Of a stretch of 9,502 nt of DNA, positions 6,046-9,502 are shown piece after piece. A model generated the notes under the pieces. It ran no database searches. It saw only the letters and a program-made list of their open reading frames with translations, and was not told the origin of the DNA. Within the stretch, counting starts at the first letter, position 1; the number at the start of each line of letters is the position of its first letter. Origin of the DNA: an uncultured Clostridia bacterium (GTDB lineage: Bacteria; Bacillota; Clostridia; Oscillospirales; CAG-272); the NCBI GenBank assembly GCA_904501865.1, contig CAJGCF010000056.1:1-9502 (forward strand), in the 5' to 3' direction. Both the position numbers and the translations under genes were made by a program.

Positions 6046-8199
6046 ATGGATATTATCAAAACACTTGCACAGGAATTCAAACTCAAGGAGGAGCAGGTAT
6101 CGAAAACCGTTGAAATGATCGACAACGGTGACACCATACCGTTCATCGCGCGTTATAGAAAGGAAGTCACGGGTAGCCTTGATGACGCTATCCTGCGTGA
6201 TCTTAACGATCGCCTTGAGTATCTCCGTAATATTGAAAAGAGAAAAGAGGAGGTAAGATCCCTTATCGAAGCACAGGGACAGCTTACTCCTGAAATTGAG
6301 CAAGCTATACTCAATGCCAAGACAATAACCGAGGTTGACGATATATATCGTCCGTTCAGACCTAAGAGAAAAACAAGGGCTTCCGTGGCTCGTGAGAGAG
6401 GGCTTGAGGATCTCGCTAAGCTCATTATGGAGCAGAGAATGGAGTATTCTCCATCTATCGAGGAAGCCGCAGAGGCATTTGTGAGTGAAGAGAAGGATGT
6501 CCCCGACGTGCCAGCAGCTCTTGCGGGTGCTTGCGATATCATTGCCGAGGATGTTTCGGATAATGCTGAATACCGTAAGGCTTTGCGCTCACAGACCTTT
6601 GAGCACGGAGTTTTGAACGTGTCAAAGGCAAAGGATGAGGATTCGGTATACGCACAGTATTACGAATATACAGAGCCGCTCAAGAAGATACCCGGACACC
6701 GAGTTCTCGCTATCAACCGAGGTGAGAAAGAGGAGTTCCTTAAGGTGTCCATTGAAGTATCGTCAGATATAGTGCTCAACTATCTTCTTAGCTGCGTTGT
6801 GACCGAGCCTTCAAGCCCTGCATATAAATACGTTTCCGCCGCGGTAGCCGACGGATATGAAAGACTTATCGCTCCGTCTATTGAACGTGAGATAAGGAAT
6901 GATATGTTTGACAACGCGTCCGAGGGCGCTATCAAGGTCTTTGCGGACAACCTCGGACATCTGCTTATGCAGTCTCCTATAAAGGGTAAGACTGTTCTGG
7001 GATTTGACCCCGGATACGTCAACGGCTGTAAGATCGCGGTAGTGGATAAGATAGGAAAGGTCTTGGATACAGCGGTAATATATCCTACAAAGCCGAGACA
7101 GAGAATAGAAGAGGCGACAAGAATAGTCAAGGGGCTTATCAAGAGACACGGGGTTGACGTAATCGCGATAGGTAACGGCACCGCGTCAAAGGAGAGCGAG
7201 ATATTTATCGCAAACCTCCTCAAGGAGATACCTGAGGCTAATTGTAAATATATCGTTGTTAGTGAGGCGGGAGCGTCTATCTACTCTGCGTCAAAGCTTG
7301 CTACCGAGGAGTTCCCGGATTACGACGTTATGCAGAGATCCGCGGTGTCTATTGCAAGGAGACTGCAGGACCCCTTGGCAGAGCTTGTTAAAATAGACCC
7401 CAAGTCTATAGGCGTCGGTCAGTATCAGCACGATATGAAGTCCGCGAGACTTGATACTGCTCTTACGGGAGTGGTAGAGGATTGCGTTAACTCGGTAGGA
7501 GTTGACGTTAATACCGCGTCGTATTCGCTCTTGTATTATATCTCTGGAATAAATATAACAAGTGCCAAAAACATCGTAAAGTATAGAGAAGAAAACGGCG
7601 AGTTTACCTCAAGAACCCAGATCAAGAAGGTTCCGAGAATAGGAGATAAGGCATTTGAGCAGTGCGCGGGATTCTTGCGCGTTCCTAATTCAAAGGAAAT
7701 ATTGGACAATACGGGAGTGCATCCCGAATCTTACGGTGCGGCAAAGGCTTTGCTTGATATGTTTGGATACACGGTCGAGGATGTGAAGCAGGGACAGATG
7801 AAAAATCTTCGCGCACAGATAATGAAGAAGGGAACTCGTCCCGTGGCTGATGATCTTGGAATAGGCGAGCCCACGCTTATAGATATCATAGGAGAGCTTG
7901 AAAAGCCCGGACGTGACGTTCGTGATTCTTTGCCCGCGCCCATCCTTCGCGATGATATTCTTGATCTTGAGGATCTAAAGCCTGATATGGAGCTCACAGG
8001 TACAGTGCGCAACGTTATAGATTTTGGTGCGTTCGTTGACATAGGAGTGCATCAGGACGGACTTGTACACATCTCCCAGATATGTGACAGATATATAAAG
8101 CATCCATCTGAGGTTCTGTCTGTAGGCGATATAGTTAAGGTCAAGGTTTTGTCCGTAGACGTTAAGAAAAAGAGAATATCTCTAACAATGAAGCTTTAA
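6046..8199 (+). CDS. tex: Tex-family S1 RNA-binding protein
   Basis: Tex (YdcI/Spt6-like core) is a cytoplasmic nucleic-acid-binding factor linked to transcription. The 717 residues are the normal Firmicute length. Domains in order are the N-terminal helical Tex region (1-190, with IPFIARYRKE at 31-40 and DDIYRPFRPKRKTRA at 98-112); a YqgF/RNase H-like fold from about 326 (VLGFDPGYVNGCKIAV); tandem helix-hairpin-helix motifs around 490-560 (YYISGINITSAKNIVKYRE and KVPRIGDKAFEQCAGFLRV); and a C-terminal S1 domain (about 646-717, DFGAFVDIGVHQDGLVHISQ). The ATG at 6046 has AGAGGA five bases upstream. It lies 33 bp after rsuA and most likely shares its promoter at 5238-5266. No motif is missing and no frameshift was seen. 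Confidence 0.97.
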   Translation: MDIIKTLAQEFKLKEEQVSKTVEMIDNGDTIPFIARYRKEVTGSLDDAILRDLNDRLEYLRNIEKRKEEVRSLIEAQGQLTPEIEQAILNAKTITEVDDIYRPFRPKRKTRASVARERGLEDLAKLIMEQRMEYSPSIEEAAEAFVSEEKDVPDVPAALAGACDIIAEDVSDNAEYRKALRSQTFEHGVLNVSKAKDEDSVYAQYYEYTEPLKKIPGHRVLAINRGEKEEFLKVSIEVSSDIVLNYLLSCVVTEPSSPAYKYVSAAVADGYERLIAPSIEREIRNDMFDNASEGAIKVFADNLGHLLMQSPIKGKTVLGFDPGYVNGCKIAVVDKIGKVLDTAVIYPTKPRQRIEEATRIVKGLIKRHGVDVIAIGNGTASKESEIFIANLLKEIPEANCKYIVVSEAGASIYSASKLATEEFPDYDVMQRSAVSIARRLQDPLAELVKIDPKSIGVGQYQHDMKSARLDTALTGVVEDCVNSVGVDVNTASYSLLYYISGINITSAKNIVKYREENGEFTSRTQIKKVPRIGDKAFEQCAGFLRVPNSKEILDNTGVHPESYGAAKALLDMFGYTVEDVKQGQMKNLRAQIMKKGTRPVADDLGIGEPTLIDIIGELEKPGRDVRDSLPAPILRDDILDLEDLKPDMELTGTVRNVIDFGAFVDIGVHQDGLVHISQICDRYIKHPSEVLSVGDIVKVKVLSVDVKKKRISLTMKL

Positions 8200-8230
8200 T
8201 AAATTAAAAAAGCCAATGCTAAAAAAAGAC
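8200..8230. other. AT-rich spacer after tex without a terminator
   Basis: The stretch after the tex stop is A-rich with no GC stem or T tract. The only structures in the whole 193-bp gap before the ABC gene are the inverted repeats at 8231-8289 and the promoter elements, so read-through from tex into the ABC gene is possible. Confidence 0.4.
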
Positions 8231-8289
8231 ATTTTCACACAAAAATTAGGTTAATTGTGAAAATTGCACAAAAACATCGTGCTAATTTT
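8231..8289. repeat. Overlapping inverted repeats between tex and the ABC ATPase gene
   Basis: ATTTTCACA (8231-8239) is a perfect inverted copy of TGTGAAAAT (8256-8264), and AATTA-GGT-TAATT (8244-8256) nests inside. A second stem, AAAATTGCAC (8260-8269) with GTGCTAATTTT (8279-8289), pairs with one bulged base and shares 8260-8264 with the first. The two stems cannot form together. Neither is followed by a real T tract, so they are not convincing terminators for tex. They lie just upstream of the next promoter and may be regulator binding sites. Confidence 0.4.
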
Positions 8290-8310
8290 GTTGAAATATA
8301 CTCTTTTAAT

Positions 8311-8338
8311 TTCACGGATTTTTTGATAAAATTATAAT
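8311..8338 (+). promoter_or_regulatory. Candidate promoter for the ABC ATPase gene
   Basis: A perfect TATAAT (8333-8338) is preceded by a modest TTCACG (8311-8316) at 16-bp spacing. Overlapping it is an extended -10 of the TGnTAAAAT type at 8324-8332. Transcription would begin around 8340-8345, giving a leader of about 50 nt with a GGGT-TTT-ACCC mini-palindrome (8352-8362). Which -10 is used cannot be decided from sequence. Confidence 0.5.
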
Positions 8339-8392
8339 GTTAAAAATAGGTGGGTTTTACCCAAAGCCAGACATGATTCAGGAGGAAAAAAC

Positions 8393-9502
8393 ATGGCAAG
8401 CTTGTCTCTCAGACATATTTATAAGAAGTACCCCGGCGGCGTTACCGCTGTTTCGGATTTTAACCTTGAAATCAAGGATAAGGAATTTATCGTTCTTGTA
8501 GGACCTTCCGGATGCGGTAAGTCCACGACTCTCCGTATGATCGCGGGACTTGAGGAGATATCCGAGGGTGAGTTGTTCATTGGAGACCAGCTCGTCAATG
8601 ACGTGGCTCCTAAGGATAGAAAGATAGCAATGGTGTTCCAGAACTACGCGCTTTATCCTCATATGACCGTTTCCGAGAATATGGCATTCGGTCTTAAGCT
8701 CAATAAGACTCCTAAGGAAGAGATAAAGAGACGTGTTGAAGAGGCTGCCAGAATTCTTGATATCACCCACCTTCTTGATAGAAAGCCCAAGGCTCTTTCC
8801 GGAGGTCAGAAGCAGCGTGTTGCGCTTGGTCGTGCAATCGTCCGTAACCCCATGGTATTCCTTCTTGACGAGCCTCTCTCCAACTTGGACGCAAAGCTCC
8901 GTGCAACGATGAGAACCGAGCTTACAAAGCTTCACCAGAGAGTTGAAACCACCTTCGTATACGTTACTCACGACCAGGTCGAGGCTATGACCATGGCGTC
9001 CAGAATCGTTGTTATGAAGGACGGTCTTATTCAGCAGGTTGATACTCCTCAGCACCTTTACGATAACCCCGTTAACATGTTCGTTGCAGGATTTATAGGA
9101 ACTCCTCAGATGAACTTCATCAACGGCGCGCTCGTTAAGAAGGATGATGAAGTTTACTTTGAATTCGAAGGCAACTCCATCAAGGTTCCCGCAGAAAAGG
9201 CAAACGATCCCGCACTCGCAGAGTACATCGGCCAGGAGGTTGTTGTTGGTATTCGTCCCGAAAGCATCCACGATCAGCCTGCTCAGATCTCCGCACTTGA
9301 GGATAGCACTGTTGATGCATACGTTGAAGTTACCGAGCTTATGGGCGCAGAGATTTACCTCTACCTCACCATTGGCGAGACAAAGCTTACCGCAAGAGTA
9401 TCCCCCAGATCCACTTCTCGCGCAGGCGACACCATTAAGATCGCTATTGACACCGCAAGAATGCACATCTTCGATAAGGATACTGAAAAGTGCATCGTTC
9501 AC
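8393..9502 (+). CDS. Sugar ABC transporter ATP-binding protein, MsmX/UgpC type (3' end outside window)
   Basis: This is the ATPase subunit of a CUT1-type importer for sugars, oligosaccharides or glycerol phosphate. It acts on the inner face of the membrane and couples ATP hydrolysis to permease movement. All ABC motifs are intact: Walker A GPSGCGKST (37-45), Q-loop Gln83 (VFQNYALYPHMTV), signature LSGGQKQRVALGRA (135-148), Walker B VFLLDEP (155-161), the D-loop SNLDAK and H-loop His193 (YVTHDQVEAMT). The C-terminal half is a TOBE/OB regulatory domain, including VGIRPESI. The ATG at 8393 has a perfect AGGAGG seven bases upstream. The frame is open for 370 codons to the last base, about full family length, so only a short tail should be missing. 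Relatives such as MsmX often serve several importers from a distance. Codons are more biased than in neighbouring genes, consistent with high expression. The exact substrate is unknown. Confidence 0.95.
   Translation, partial: MASLSLRHIYKKYPGGVTAVSDFNLEIKDKEFIVLVGPSGCGKSTTLRMIAGLEEISEGELFIGDQLVNDVAPKDRKIAMVFQNYALYPHMTVSENMAFGLKLNKTPKEEIKRRVEEAARILDITHLLDRKPKALSGGQKQRVALGRAIVRNPMVFLLDEPLSNLDAKLRATMRTELTKLHQRVETTFVYVTHDQVEAMTMASRIVVMKDGLIQQVDTPQHLYDNPVNMFVAGFIGTPQMNFINGALVKKDDEVYFEFEGNSIKVPAEKANDPALAEYIGQEVVVGIRPESIHDQPAQISALEDSTVDAYVEVTELMGAEIYLYLTIGETKLTARVSPRSTSRAGDTIKIAIDTARMHIFDKDTEKCIVH

Noticed and set aside
8352..8362. GGGT-TTT-ACCC in the ABC gene leader as a riboswitch or terminator
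   Set aside because: A four-base stem with a three-base loop is too small to be a riboswitch, and no T tract follows. It is kept only as a note in the promoter entry.
8378..9502. 374-codon open frame on the minus strand opposite the ABC ATPase gene
   Set aside because: It has the same cause: strong codon bias of the ABC gene leaves the antisense frame open. The sense strand carries a complete set of ABC motifs and a perfect ribosome binding site.
1..9502. CRISPR arrays, tRNA/rRNA genes, insertion sequences, phage or toxin-antitoxin genes
   Set aside because: None was recognised when reading both strands. Gene gaps are all under 200 bp and are accounted for by promoters, hairpins and spacers.

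Overview
The window looks like a core-plus-carbohydrate-metabolism stretch of a low-to-mid GC Firmicute of the class Clostridia, probably an uncultured gut lineage related to Oscillospiraceae/Ruminococcaceae. That placement is an inference from protein style, strong GGAGG ribosome binding sites, AT-rich sigma-A type promoters, and the presence of Tex, a MsmX/UgpC-like ATPase and UxaC. It cannot be narrowed without a database search. No transposon, phage, CRISPR, tRNA or rRNA gene was recognised.

Layout. Positions 1-161 hold no protein gene. They do hold a compact promoter-hairpin-terminator unit on the + strand that could be a small RNA. A two-gene minus-strand operon follows, transcribed right to left: a PHP-family phosphoesterase (1788-2606) and then a short MutS-family ATPase without the mismatch-recognition domain (162-1772). 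A 153-bp divergent promoter region (2607-2759) carries a palindromic operator candidate between the two promoters. To its right, on the + strand, lie uxaC (glucuronate isomerase, 2760-4175) and, 19 bp downstream, a D-2-hydroxyacid dehydrogenase (4195-5142), closed by a hairpin at 5163-5199. A very good promoter (5238-5266) then starts an rsuA-tex pair (5284-6012 and 6046-8199), which acts on rRNA and nucleic acids. After a 193-bp AT-rich gap with nested inverted repeats, a MsmX-type sugar ABC transporter ATPase begins at 8393 and is still open at the window end.

How they may work together. UxaC and the dehydrogenase form a plausible hexuronate catabolic unit, with the dehydrogenase reducing a 2-keto acid or hydroxypyruvate-like intermediate. 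The ABC ATPase is of the kind that energises several sugar or oligosaccharide importers, so it may feed the same metabolism, though it has its own promoter. RsuA (16S pseudouridine synthase) and Tex (S1-domain nucleic-acid-binding factor) are housekeeping functions. The PHP/MutS-like pair is of uncertain role.

Most genes are ordinary family members. The items most worth a second look are the candidate small RNA at 33-125, the diverged ATPase motifs of the MutS-like protein, the shared operator at 2675-2692, the basic residues in the cofactor pocket of the dehydrogenase, and the apparent CTG start of rsuA.
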